This document shows, piece by piece, positions 5,535 through 10,618 of a stretch of DNA of 10,618 nucleotides. Within the stretch, counting starts at the first letter, position 1; every line of letters begins with the position of its first letter. Both the position numbers and the translations under genes were made by a program. The notes under the pieces were generated by a model that did no database searches, was not told the DNA's origin, and saw only the letters and a program-made list of their open reading frames with translations. The DNA is from JACOVP01 sp035289145 (GTDB taxonomy: Archaea > Nanobdellota > Nanobdellia > SCGC-AAA011-G17 > UBA489), in contig DATDXZ010000078.1 of the NCBI GenBank assembly GCA_035289145.1, positions 1 to 10,618 on the forward strand. The letters run 5' to 3'.

Positions 5535-6248
5535 AGCTTGTTTCCAATAGTTCTCAAAAATTAATTTTTGTGTTTCACTGGTTTCTTTGTTTTTAATTAA
5601 AATTGCTAGTAATTCTCTTTCTAAAGGTATTATTCCCACCTTATCTCCGGCGACTAAGGTTACTGAAGGGAATTTTTTCATCTCTTCTAGAAATCTCATT
5701 TGTGTCACTTTTTTTATCCTTGGATCTTTCACTCTAAAGACAGCATCTTCTGAGTATTGATATATTATCCGCATATGGATCTTTTCTCTTGCACGCTTCA
5801 GAGCAAATGCTTTAGGAATATGTCTTAGAACTTGAGCTGCTTTCTCTGCATTCCCATATAACAAAATCTCTTTTTCTTTATAGAGTTCTTCCAGCATAGT
5901 CAGTATTCCCTTAAATCCTTCAAACAGTTCTATTTCTGGCTTTTTGACCACAGATGATTTTATTTTCTCTAAGGCAGGGATAATTTCTGCCAATCTCTGT
6001 TCTTTTTCTTTTAGTAGGACTAACAGTTCTTTCGGTTCTGTAGCTTGAAACTGATATTTTTTCCCACTTTTGAATGAACTTATGATTCCTTTTCCTTTTA
6101 AAGATTCAAGAATATCATATGTGGTTCCTCTTCTCAGATCTGCCAATTCGCTGATTCTGTTCGCGGTGCAGGCTCCTGCTTTAAGACAGGCTATATAGAC
6201 TTTAGTTTCTTTCTCTGAAAGTCCATAATCTCGAAGCTCGTCTTCCAT
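5526..6248 (-). CDS. TrmB-family transcriptional regulator
   Basis: The 240-residue protein starts with a TrmB-type winged helix-turn-helix (about residues 7-62: YGLSEKETKVYIACLKAG, then ISELADLRRGTTYDILESLKGKGII as recognition helix and wing), followed by a heptad-like helix (73-100) that usually makes the dimer coiled coil. The C-terminal part (about 105-240, ELFEGFKGILTMLEELYKEKEILLYGNAE onward) resembles the degenerate phospholipase-D-like domain of these regulators. It lacks the separate sugar-binding domain of Thermococcus TrmB, so the effector is unknown. It is divergent from the AlaE-like gene, with TATA boxes in a shared 111-base region. A TACT-N2-AGTA palindrome lies at the exporter promoter, so local regulation of that gene is plausible. 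The ATG is 26-28 bases from its own TATA box. Confidence 0.88.
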   Translation of the reverse strand: MEDELRDYGLSEKETKVYIACLKAGACTANRISELADLRRGTTYDILESLKGKGIISSFKSGKKYQFQATEPKELLVLLKEKEQRLAEIIPALEKIKSSVVKKPEIELFEGFKGILTMLEELYKEKEILLYGNAEKAAQVLRHIPKAFALKRAREKIHMRIIYQYSEDAVFRVKDPRIKKVTQMRFLEEMKKFPSVTLVAGDKVGIIPLERELLAILIKNKETSETQKLIFENYWKQAKK

Positions 6249-6269
6249 GCTCCCTTAATGCTTTTTAGG

Positions 6270-6280
6270 ATTATTTAAAT
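6270..6280 (-). promoter_or_regulatory. TATA box of the TrmB-family gene
   Basis: On the minus strand the sequence reads ATTTAAATAAT, centred 26-28 bases upstream of the ATG at 6248. This fits a leaderless or nearly leaderless transcript. A GGGAG directly before the ATG is too close to serve as a ribosome site. Confidence 0.55.
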
Positions 6281-6310
6281 CTTGTTGTTTGTCGAAGAAA
6301 ATCTACGGCA

Positions 6311-6321
6311 ATATTATATAT
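6311..6321 (+). promoter_or_regulatory. TATA box of the AlaE-like exporter gene
   Basis: ATATTATATAT predicts a start near 6343, giving a leader of about 17 bases that carries AAAGGAGTG (6345-6353). The start codon at 6360 is six bases after GGAGTG, which decides it over the ATG at 6354. Confidence 0.55.
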
Positions 6322-6331
6322 ACTCTAGTAT
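6320..6331. promoter_or_regulatory. Candidate operator palindrome at the exporter promoter
   Basis: ATACT-CT-AGTAT has perfect five-base arms and lies directly after the TATA box and before the predicted start. A repressor bound here would block polymerase. The core TACT-N2-AGTA resembles the TACT-N3-AGTA site known for the archaeal regulator TrmBL1 but is one base shorter, and a TrmB-family gene is the divergent neighbour. A link between them is inference. Confidence 0.4.
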
Positions 6332-6359
6332 CTATATTATTAGTAAAGGAGTGATGACA

Positions 6360-6917
6360 ATGACTACTGACAACAACAAACCAAATTACTCATGGATTAC
6401 CCGATGGAAAAGCCACTGCAAAGAAAACGTAGAAAGAGCATTCTACAAATGGTCTGTAGATGTTTCTAGTGGATGGCTTTATTATACAACTGCCTATGGA
6501 TTGCAAGAACTTGCAGCTGGTCAAGATCCTGCAACTATAATAAAAACGAGAAGTTTGGGTATGCTGGTTCATGCAGCAGTTATGCGTCCTATTGGAAAGC
6601 TTCGTAATCATATTGCAAGGAGAATGCAAGTGACGCAAGAAAGTTCGTTGCTTGATAAGATGAAAGTGAATGCTCTTGCAACTGTTCCTATTCAATCTGT
6701 CGCCTATGCTGGCATGCTTGCTGGTGGCATGGCTTTATCAGGTCATTATGATTGGAAATCCAGTCTTGTTTCTTGGGGACTTGGCATGGCTTTGAGTATT
6801 CCTCATTCACTTGTCTACGGTCCTTTTCAAGATAGTTATAGAAACTTATTCGGCGTACAGCCAGCGATCAAGAAGACAGAGAATTCTTCTCTTGAAACTT
6901 ATGCACAGAATCCTTAA
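6360..6917 (+). CDS. AlaE-like L-alanine exporter family membrane protein
   Basis: The 185-residue protein resembles the AlaE family, small four-helix inner-membrane proteins of which the E. coli member exports L-alanine. Matching layout: an amphipathic start ending in ENVERAFYKWSVDVSSGWLYY (helix 1 near 32-50), TRSLGMLVHAAVMRPIGKLRN (63-83, the family's conserved R..G....PYG..R pattern), NALATVPIQSVAYAGMLAGGMAL (104-126) and WGLGMALSIPHSLVYGPFQDSYRNLFG (139-165, with the GP.QD..R..F ending). Related proteins are frequent in DPANN archaea, where the substrate is unproven. The start at 6360 follows GGAGTG with a six-base spacer; a longer open frame exists upstream to 6282 but would run through the promoter. 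The position beside a TrmB-type gene suggests control of metabolite export. Confidence 0.65.
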   Translation: MTTDNNKPNYSWITRWKSHCKENVERAFYKWSVDVSSGWLYYTTAYGLQELAAGQDPATIIKTRSLGMLVHAAVMRPIGKLRNHIARRMQVTQESSLLDKMKVNALATVPIQSVAYAGMLAGGMALSGHYDWKSSLVSWGLGMALSIPHSLVYGPFQDSYRNLFGVQPAIKKTENSSLETYAQNP

Positions 6918-6942
6918 TCTTTTTTATTTTCTTATTTTTGGA
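6918..6942 (+). terminator. T-rich terminator of the exporter gene
   Basis: Runs of six, four and five T residues follow the exporter stop and overlap the last codons of the convergent MFS gene, whose stop is only six bases away. No stem is seen. Confidence 0.45.
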
Positions 6943-8126
6943 TTTATTCTCCAATAACAGTAGACTGCAGGGATTAAGAACAAACCTCCAATGACAATAG
7001 TATTCTGCGTTCCTACTGTATCAGCAATAAAACCAGTAAGAGGATAACTTATTGCATAGGCTAAAGAGATGATCATACTCTTGAATGAGAGAATCGTTGC
7101 CCTTGTTTTACTAGAGATAAACTTCTGCGTGAAAGCATCACTAATGGGCACAGACAGATCAACCAGAAATAAGATAGCTAGCATCAAGATGATTCCTAGG
7201 ACAAAACTATTAACAAACGCTACACTAAAATCAAGAAGTATTCCAGCTATTAATAAGATTATCAAATAGTTTTTCTCATTTTTACATTTTTTTAGCATGG
7301 GAACTGCAATTACTGGCGCAATACTCCCTAAAAGCATAGATACAGAGAATAAGAGCCCAAAAGTATACAGGGGAGTTCCCAAATCTAGCAGTAATGGCTG
7401 CCACACCAATTGTCCACCGAATGAGTCTCTAAACATAATAAAAAATGTAGCTAACAAAATAAATACTAATGCTGCATGTTTAACTGAGTAACGGATTGCT
7501 TCTTTTGACTGTCTATATAATTGTTTGAAAGTTATTTTTCTCTCTTTGGTTAGCTTATGCTCTTCCATGGGCAACAGGATTACTAGTGAAATTATCCAAG
7601 AAAGACTGGCAAATATCCAAATTGCATTTAGACCCAGCCTAACGACCACGAAAGACCCCAATAACCCTGATAAAAATAACGCAATGCGACTTATTGAGTA
7701 TTCTTTAAGATAATAACTCTTGATCAAGTCATCTCTCTTATAATACTTTAAATTATCTATAGTCCAAGCTTCTCTTGCTCCAGAGTTGAATGTTCCAGCT
7801 ATTCCCCACGCTATAAATAATAGCAATAACAGATAGAACTTGTGAATTACTATAAAGAAAGGAAGTATAATACCCATCATAAGGTAAGAAAAAAGTGTTG
7901 ATATTTTTCTTCCAAATATATCTGCAAAAGCGCCGGTAGGTACTTCAAAAACAAATGTTGCTATAGCAAGTGCAGAATATAATATCCCAATCTGCGCTAA
8001 AGTTAAAGTATTATCAAAGAAAACAACCAGAAAAGCAGGAGCAAAGAATACTACCTGGGCAATAAACCTCTCGATGTAGAATAATCCTAATATCTTAAAT
8101 TCATCTTTGGCAAACAAGTTTTTCAT
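6924..8126 (-). CDS. Major facilitator superfamily transporter
   Basis: The 400-residue protein has about 12 hydrophobic helices with a central polar loop (about 190-215), the normal MFS 6+6 design. The family signature in the loop between helices 2 and 3 is visible as GAFADIFGRKIS (65-76, matching GxxaDrxGRkxx), and a second copy-like site lies near TGFIADTVGTQN in the C-terminal half. F54 to P63 (FVFEVPTGA) precedes the motif, as in many drug- or metabolite-efflux members. The substrate cannot be inferred; multidrug or small-metabolite export is most likely from general similarity. The leader has GAGAGG four bases before the ATG (minus strand, 8136 to 8131), with a TATA box about 40 bases upstream. 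It converges on the AlaE-like exporter, so two exporters lie side by side. Confidence 0.9.
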   Translation of the reverse strand: MKNLFAKDEFKILGLFYIERFIAQVVFFAPAFLVVFFDNTLTLAQIGILYSALAIATFVFEVPTGAFADIFGRKISTLFSYLMMGIILPFFIVIHKFYLLLLLFIAWGIAGTFNSGAREAWTIDNLKYYKRDDLIKSYYLKEYSISRIALFLSGLLGSFVVVRLGLNAIWIFASLSWIISLVILLPMEEHKLTKERKITFKQLYRQSKEAIRYSVKHAALVFILLATFFIMFRDSFGGQLVWQPLLLDLGTPLYTFGLLFSVSMLLGSIAPVIAVPMLKKCKNEKNYLIILLIAGILLDFSVAFVNSFVLGIILMLAILFLVDLSVPISDAFTQKFISSKTRATILSFKSMIISLAYAISYPLTGFIADTVGTQNTIVIGGLFLIPAVYCYWRINPKIRK

Positions 8127-8161
8127 ATATCCTCTCTTTATCCATCGTAGAAAAATAATCT

Positions 8162-8172
8162 CTTAAATACCT
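8162..8172 (-). promoter_or_regulatory. TATA box of the MFS gene
   Basis: On the minus strand the sequence reads AGGTATTTAAG, about 40 bases before the ATG. It predicts a short leader of about 14 bases that contains the purine-rich GAGAGG. Confidence 0.5.
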
Positions 8173-8187
8173 TTGTGTTTATCATGC

Positions 8188-8236
8188 GTAAAAAACAAAT
8201 AAGAAAAATAAAAGAAAAAAATAAAAAATTATTAGA
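8188..8236 (-). terminator. Long T-rich terminator of the DUF4383-like gene
   Basis: Read on the minus strand, the 45 or so bases after the stop are almost entirely T with scattered A and C, including runs of five to seven T. This is a strong example of archaeal T-tract termination and separates this gene from the MFS gene. Confidence 0.6.
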
Positions 8237-8587
8237 TTAAGCTTTGAAGCCAATCCAAGCTGCTACAACACCAATAACAACGTGCAATACATTGTCAGCA
8301 GTGTTCAACATTAACAAATCAACTAGAGCAGCTACTCCAACGAATCCTAGAATACCGACTAACAAGTAGACGACACCAAAGATCTTGTTGTATGTTCCTG
8401 CATATGCGCCTGCGGCTGTCAAGCCTGCGAGCAAGCCTATAATACCTGACAAAATATGCACCCAATTGTGAGCGCTGTTCACTTGGAACCACATCAACAT
8501 TGAGCCGTTGAATAGCCCCCAAAGACCTACTACCAGTAGGATTATACCTAACCATTTAGCAAATTGTTTTTGTGAAATAGTCTTCAC
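8237..8587 (-). CDS. Four-helix membrane protein, DUF4383-like
   Basis: The protein of about 116 residues has four membrane helices (about 12-27, 42-62, 68-88, 96-114) and the twin motifs NSAHNWVHILSGIIG and NTADNVLHVVIGVVAAWIG, in which N..(H/V)...G repeats mark the DUF4383 family. Its function is unknown; the repeated Asn/His positions suggest an internally duplicated two-helix unit. The start is unclear. GTG at 8587-8585 is in frame, but the purine-rich GGGGGTG that would act as ribosome site runs into it. The same GGGGGTG followed by six bases leads to an ATT (8578-8576), matching the spacing at 3951, 6360 and 9904, so initiation at a rare ATT, giving 113 residues, is possible. The gene is monocistronic, with its own TATA box and terminator. 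Confidence 0.8.
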   Translation of the reverse strand: MKTISQKQFAKWLGIILLVVGLWGLFNGSMLMWFQVNSAHNWVHILSGIIGLLAGLTAAGAYAGTYNKIFGVVYLLVGILGFVGVAALVDLLMLNTADNVLHVVIGVVAAWIGFKA

Positions 8588-8620
8588 CCCCCAATTTCTT
8601 AGCTAAGAGATGAGTTTTTT

Positions 8621-8632
8621 ATCTATATAAAT
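8621..8632 (-). promoter_or_regulatory. TATA box of the DUF4383-like gene
   Basis: On the minus strand the sequence reads ATTTATATAGAT. It predicts transcription starting near 8601, about 15-25 bases before the candidate start codons. A copy of the 37-base inverted-repeat element lies about 40 bases further upstream. Confidence 0.55.
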
Positions 8633-8670
8633 TTGAGTTACCACTGGTTGAATAAGACGAATGGACTTTT

Positions 8671-8707
8671 TACCCTCTACATTTGTTATTTCGTTTGTAA
8701 GGGGTAG
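8671..8707. repeat. 37-base inverted-repeat element, copy 1
   Basis: The left arm TACCCTCTACATT (8671-8683) and right arm TGTAAGGGGTAG (8696-8707) are imperfect inverted repeats of each other (9 of 11 in TACCCTCTACA against TACCCCTTACA), separated by 12 bases. It starts four bases beyond the Fic stop codon and lies upstream of the DUF4383-like promoter. The same arms recur at 9742-9778 in the same orientation. Confidence 0.75.
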
Positions 8708-8710
8708 TTC

Positions 8711-9709
8711 TTAGAGAAAGATATTCCAGTAATTTTCACCCATTTCTGCAGCTACAAAATTTACTAGTTGTTTATACGCTTCCTTCTCTGTCTTGAACAA
8801 ATCTCCCTTGTCTGCCTCACGCAGTGCTTGCAAATATATAGCTCTTTTATTTGTTCGGATAACTATGGGCGGATATTTTTCTGTTAGGAGTATGTAATTC
8901 ATCAGCATCCTTCCTGTTCTGCCGTTGCCGTCCATGAATGGATGGATTTTTTCAAATTTATGATGAAAGAGTGTTGCTAATACCAAAGGATTTAACTTTT
9001 TTTTCTGTTCATGGAACCATTTCAATACTAAGTCCATATCTGTTCTTACATAGGGCGCTGGCGTTGCCTTGAAATTTGCTTTGATGACGCGCACGTCTTC
9101 TGTCCGATATCCTTTTCTGGGATCAATATGCTCCATTAAGGCTTCATGCGTCTTTATTATGAATTCATGAGTTATTGCTTCCTTACTATTCATGAGTCCA
9201 AAAAATACTTTTTCTGTATTCTGCAGATCATGAATTTCTCTGACTGTTTTATTGCTGGGTGTTAAGCCGTCTTGCAACAAGCTTCTTGCCTGATTCAGTT
9301 TGATGGTATTTCCTTCTATAGCTGTTGTATTAAATGCAAACTCCACTATAAAATTCTTCAAGATTTCCTGCTGTGTTATCTTTGGCTGCTGCTGGAATGT
9401 AGTTCTGTAATGCAAAGCGCACGCTTCTATAGGTATGAGTTGCTCTTCCAACCATGCATCCTGCTTTAGTTTTTTCTCCAGTATTTTTTCTCTATAATGA
9501 TTCGCTTCAAGAAATCGATGCATCGTCTTGTACGCTTTTCTTATCTGTTCTTTCTGCTTTGGCAGATGTTCCAGAGCTTTTTTTACTTCCGCGATTGTGC
9601 TTCCTAAATACCTAATATCCTTTACTGCTACTTTTTCTCCCTTTCGTTCAGAGGCTCGGAGATAGTAATATACTTTGTTTCCTGCTGTTTTCTTATAGAC
9701 ATAGACCAT
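8711..9709 (-). CDS. Fic-domain protein (predicted AMPylase)
   Basis: Fic enzymes transfer AMP or another nucleotide part to hydroxyl side chains of target proteins. This 332-residue protein has the full active-site motif HPFMDGNGRTGR (256-267, catalytic H256) after HHKFEKI, a flap region FKATPAPYVRTDM (213-225) that would position the target, and an N-terminal inhibitory motif TTAIEGN (128-134, matching (S/T)xxxE(G/N) with E132), which makes it a class II, self-inhibited Fic protein with no separate antitoxin. The first 40 residues (VYVYKKTAGNKVYYYLRASERKG, then VAVKDIRYLG) form a beta-rich segment common in archaeal Fic proteins and reminiscent of the start of some transposases; a charged helical region (40-100) follows. 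Promoter spacing indicates a leaderless start. Both flanks carry the 37-base inverted-repeat element, so the gene could be a mobile cassette or controlled through those sites. Confidence 0.92.
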   Translation of the reverse strand: MVYVYKKTAGNKVYYYLRASERKGEKVAVKDIRYLGSTIAEVKKALEHLPKQKEQIRKAYKTMHRFLEANHYREKILEKKLKQDAWLEEQLIPIEACALHYRTTFQQQPKITQQEILKNFIVEFAFNTTAIEGNTIKLNQARSLLQDGLTPSNKTVREIHDLQNTEKVFFGLMNSKEAITHEFIIKTHEALMEHIDPRKGYRTEDVRVIKANFKATPAPYVRTDMDLVLKWFHEQKKKLNPLVLATLFHHKFEKIHPFMDGNGRTGRMLMNYILLTEKYPPIVIRTNKRAIYLQALREADKGDLFKTEKEAYKQLVNFVAAEMGENYWNIFL

Positions 9710-9727
9710 ACCTTCTTCCTGTTTTCT

Positions 9728-9739
9728 GTCTTTATAAGG
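9728..9739 (-). promoter_or_regulatory. TATA box of the Fic gene
   Basis: On the minus strand the sequence reads CCTTATAAAGAC, centred 26 bases upstream of the ATG at 9709, so a leaderless transcript is predicted. The adjacent inverted-repeat element ends three bases upstream of this box, in the position expected of a site that affects TFB/TBP binding. Confidence 0.65.
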
Positions 9740-9741
9740 CT

Positions 9742-9778
9742 TACCCTCTACATTACTCTATTTAATTGTAAGGGGTAG
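9742..9778. repeat. 37-base inverted-repeat element, copy 2
   Basis: TACCCTCTACATT (9742-9754) and TGTAAGGGGTAG (9767-9778) are identical to the arms of copy 1 and have the same 12-base separation, but the centre differs (ACTCTATTTAAT against TGTTATTTCGTT). The copy sits directly upstream of the Fic TATA box, in the region shared with the divergent gene at 9904. Confidence 0.75.
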
Positions 9779-9829
9779 TAGCAAACTGTATTCTAAACTA
9801 TAGTTACTTTTTAGTGATAACAAATAGAA

Positions 9830-9840
9830 ATATTTATATA
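9830..9840 (+). promoter_or_regulatory. TATA box of the variable-protein gene
   Basis: ATATTTATATA predicts transcription from about 9862, giving a leader of roughly 40 bases that contains AAGGAGTA. GGAGTA (9892-9897) is six bases before the ATG at 9904. Confidence 0.6.
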
Positions 9841-9855
9841 CAGTAGTCCCTACTG
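9841..9855. promoter_or_regulatory. 15-bp palindrome, candidate operator
   Basis: CAGTAG-TCC-CTACTG has perfect six-base arms around three bases and begins on the base after the TATA box. This is where an archaeal repressor would interfere with polymerase recruitment. No regulator can be assigned. Confidence 0.45.
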
Positions 9856-9903
9856 AAATAGAAGAAGAATAAATAGATCTAATAAAATTAAGGAGTAATC
9901 ACC

Positions 9904-10618
9904 ATGACTATGACAGACACAAAAAGACCACAACATTATCAATTACTAGGAAATCCAGTTGTTCCAGTTCCTATAGTGGGAAATCTTAGGTATGATCAAG
10001 AATTAGGTGCAGAAGCAGTTGCTCGCCTCAATGAAGAGTTTAAAGGAGTAGAAGGTATAGGAGACAGAACAAAATACAGCCAAGGAGATTTGGTTACTCA
10101 GTCAAATACACCGAGAAATCTTTTTTATCATTATTTTTTTAGGAATTCACAACAAGATCTTCGCGTACAAAGTCCCATAGATATGGTTCGTTATTGGAAA
10201 GTCTTGCTAGAAAGAGGCACAACTTATGCAGATTCTAATGCAGTATCTGTCTTTCCAAAGCCAGGACCAAATGAAGACTTGCGAATGGCAGTGTTAAAAG
10301 CATTCGGCAAAACAGCGACAACTGTTCCTTTGTTAGTTATGGGATTGAGGCCAGTAAGAAGTGATAAATGTCAAGGGTTTGCTCTTGAGCGAACAGACCA
10401 TACTGAACTCAGAGAAGCTCCTTATCTAGCACAAAATGGAAGAGTAAAATATGATCCAGCAGCAGATGATCTTGTAGCAGCAACAGCTGATGAAGAAGGA
10501 GTTCAAATTTTTGTTCCTAGATCTCAATCAGGTCTCCGGGGGGCTTTTCGGAACAGGGGCTACTACCTGAGTTGCGGGGTCGGCAGGCTCTTGGATTCGT
10601 ATGCTGGCGGTCGGGTAC
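9904..10618 (+). CDS. Predicted DGR target (variable) protein, C-terminus cut by window end
   Basis: The frame starts at ATG 9904 (GGAGTA six bases upstream) and stays open for 238 codons to the window edge. The first 209 residues are ordinary soluble sequence that I do not recognise (for example NPVVPVPIVGNLRYDQELG, DMVRYWKVLLERGTTYADS, TVPLLVMGLRPVRSDKCQGF). Residues 192-209 (AATADEEGVQIFVPRSQS) lead into a C-terminal part reading GLRGAFRNRG and ending LLDSYAGGRV. That part resembles the C-type-lectin-fold variable region of diversity-generating retroelement targets, known from DPANN archaea and their viruses: invariant GLRG, R, L, DS and GRV with Tyr, Ser, Cys, Gly, Phe, Val and Asp between. 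A binding or receptor role is inferred from the family. No membrane segment or signal peptide is seen. The template repeat and reverse transcriptase would lie beyond the window. Confidence 0.75.
   Translation, partial: MTMTDTKRPQHYQLLGNPVVPVPIVGNLRYDQELGAEAVARLNEEFKGVEGIGDRTKYSQGDLVTQSNTPRNLFYHYFFRNSQQDLRVQSPIDMVRYWKVLLERGTTYADSNAVSVFPKPGPNEDLRMAVLKAFGKTATTVPLLVMGLRPVRSDKCQGFALERTDHTELREAPYLAQNGRVKYDPAADDLVAATADEEGVQIFVPRSQSGLRGAFRNRGYYLSCGVGRLLDSYAGGRV
10531..10618 (+). other. Probable DGR variable region (partial)
   Basis: These 88 bases are about 64% GC with ten A, against an AT- and A-rich gene before them; the change occurs sharply at GGT 10531. Codons at 10546, 10558, 10561, 10564, 10570, 10573, 10579, 10582, 10588, 10594, 10600, 10603 and 10606 all end in C or T and could each derive from AAC, AAT or a similar A-containing codon in a template by replacing A. 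One AAC (10552) remains unchanged. Adenine-specific change is the mark of DGR mutagenic homing. The GC-rich 3' recognition segment (IMH) that ends such regions would lie outside the window. Confidence 0.7.

Noticed and set aside
6282..6359. Upstream start for the AlaE-like exporter
   Set aside because: The extension covers the TATA box, the palindrome and the Shine-Dalgarno sequence, so it would not be in the transcript.
7069..7713. Three plus-strand open frames inside the MFS transporter gene
   Set aside because: They are antisense shadows of a well-supported transporter, lacking promoters and domain resemblance.
8319..8555. Second minus-strand frame inside the DUF4383-like gene
   Set aside because: The other frame has four membrane helices and family motifs; this one is arginine-rich out-of-frame sequence.
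8671..8707. Inverted repeat after the Fic stop as an intrinsic terminator
   Set aside because: On the Fic strand the stem is not followed by a T run, and an identical-armed copy occurs upstream of the gene, so termination does not explain it.
9904..10618. DGR template repeat or reverse transcriptase elsewhere in the window
   Set aside because: No segment resembling the 10531-10618 sequence with A-rich codons and no reverse-transcriptase motif such as YxDD was found on either strand, so the DGR call rests on the variable region alone.
10531..10618. GC-rich end as assembly chimera or vector contamination
   Set aside because: The reading frame continues, the residues fit the variable-region pattern of related proteins, and the loss is specific to A. 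It still cannot be excluded without reads.

Overview
The window most likely comes from an AT-rich archaeon, probably of the DPANN group (Woesearchaeota/Nanoarchaeota-like). The sequence supports an archaeon directly: TATA boxes sit about 26 nt upstream of start codons on both strands, many genes appear leaderless, and there is a TrmB-type regulator, a type II thymidine kinase and an AlaE-like membrane protein. The finer placement is inference from gene content, short intergenic gaps and base composition. There is no rRNA, tRNA or CRISPR array.

Layout. Bases 1-525 hold sequence without a recognised gene and the N-terminal stub of an IS1-like transposase. It converges on a membrane-anchored seven-bladed YVTN beta-propeller protein (505-1590, minus). 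A 351-base gap follows, containing a possible pseudoknotted RNA and a possible leaderless micro-ORF. Next come thymidine kinase (1942-2571), an HExxH metallopeptidase-like protein (2603-3475), a 29-residue membrane peptide translationally coupled to a 70-residue membrane protein (3530-3828), a short remnant of a paralogue of the HExxH gene (3832-3893), an unknown soluble protein (3951-4307) and a class I/II aminotransferase (4368-5525). The aminotransferase abuts a TrmB-family regulator tail to tail with no bases between the stops. The regulator is divergent from an AlaE-like exporter, which converges on an MFS transporter. A DUF4383-like membrane protein and a Fic-domain AMPylase follow on the minus strand.

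The most exciting part is the right-hand end. A gene starting at 9904 runs off the window, and its last 88 bases (10531-10618) change abruptly to about 64% GC and about 11% A. Many of the codons there look like AAC/AAT codons whose adenines have been replaced, set between conserved GLRG, R, L, DS and GRV positions. This is what the variable region of a diversity-generating retroelement (DGR) target protein looks like. The template repeat and reverse transcriptase are not in the window and would be expected just beyond it. A 15-bp palindrome sits directly after this gene's TATA box.

Other items of note are two 37-base inverted-repeat elements in direct orientation on either side of the Fic gene, with identical arms and a variable 12-base centre; a TACT-N2-AGTA palindrome at the exporter promoter beside the TrmB-type gene; and two modes of translation start, leaderless or Shine-Dalgarno with a recurring 6-base spacer. 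The window starts next to an insertion-sequence remnant and ends inside a probable template/variable repeat. Both are typical assembly break points, so this may be a whole contig.
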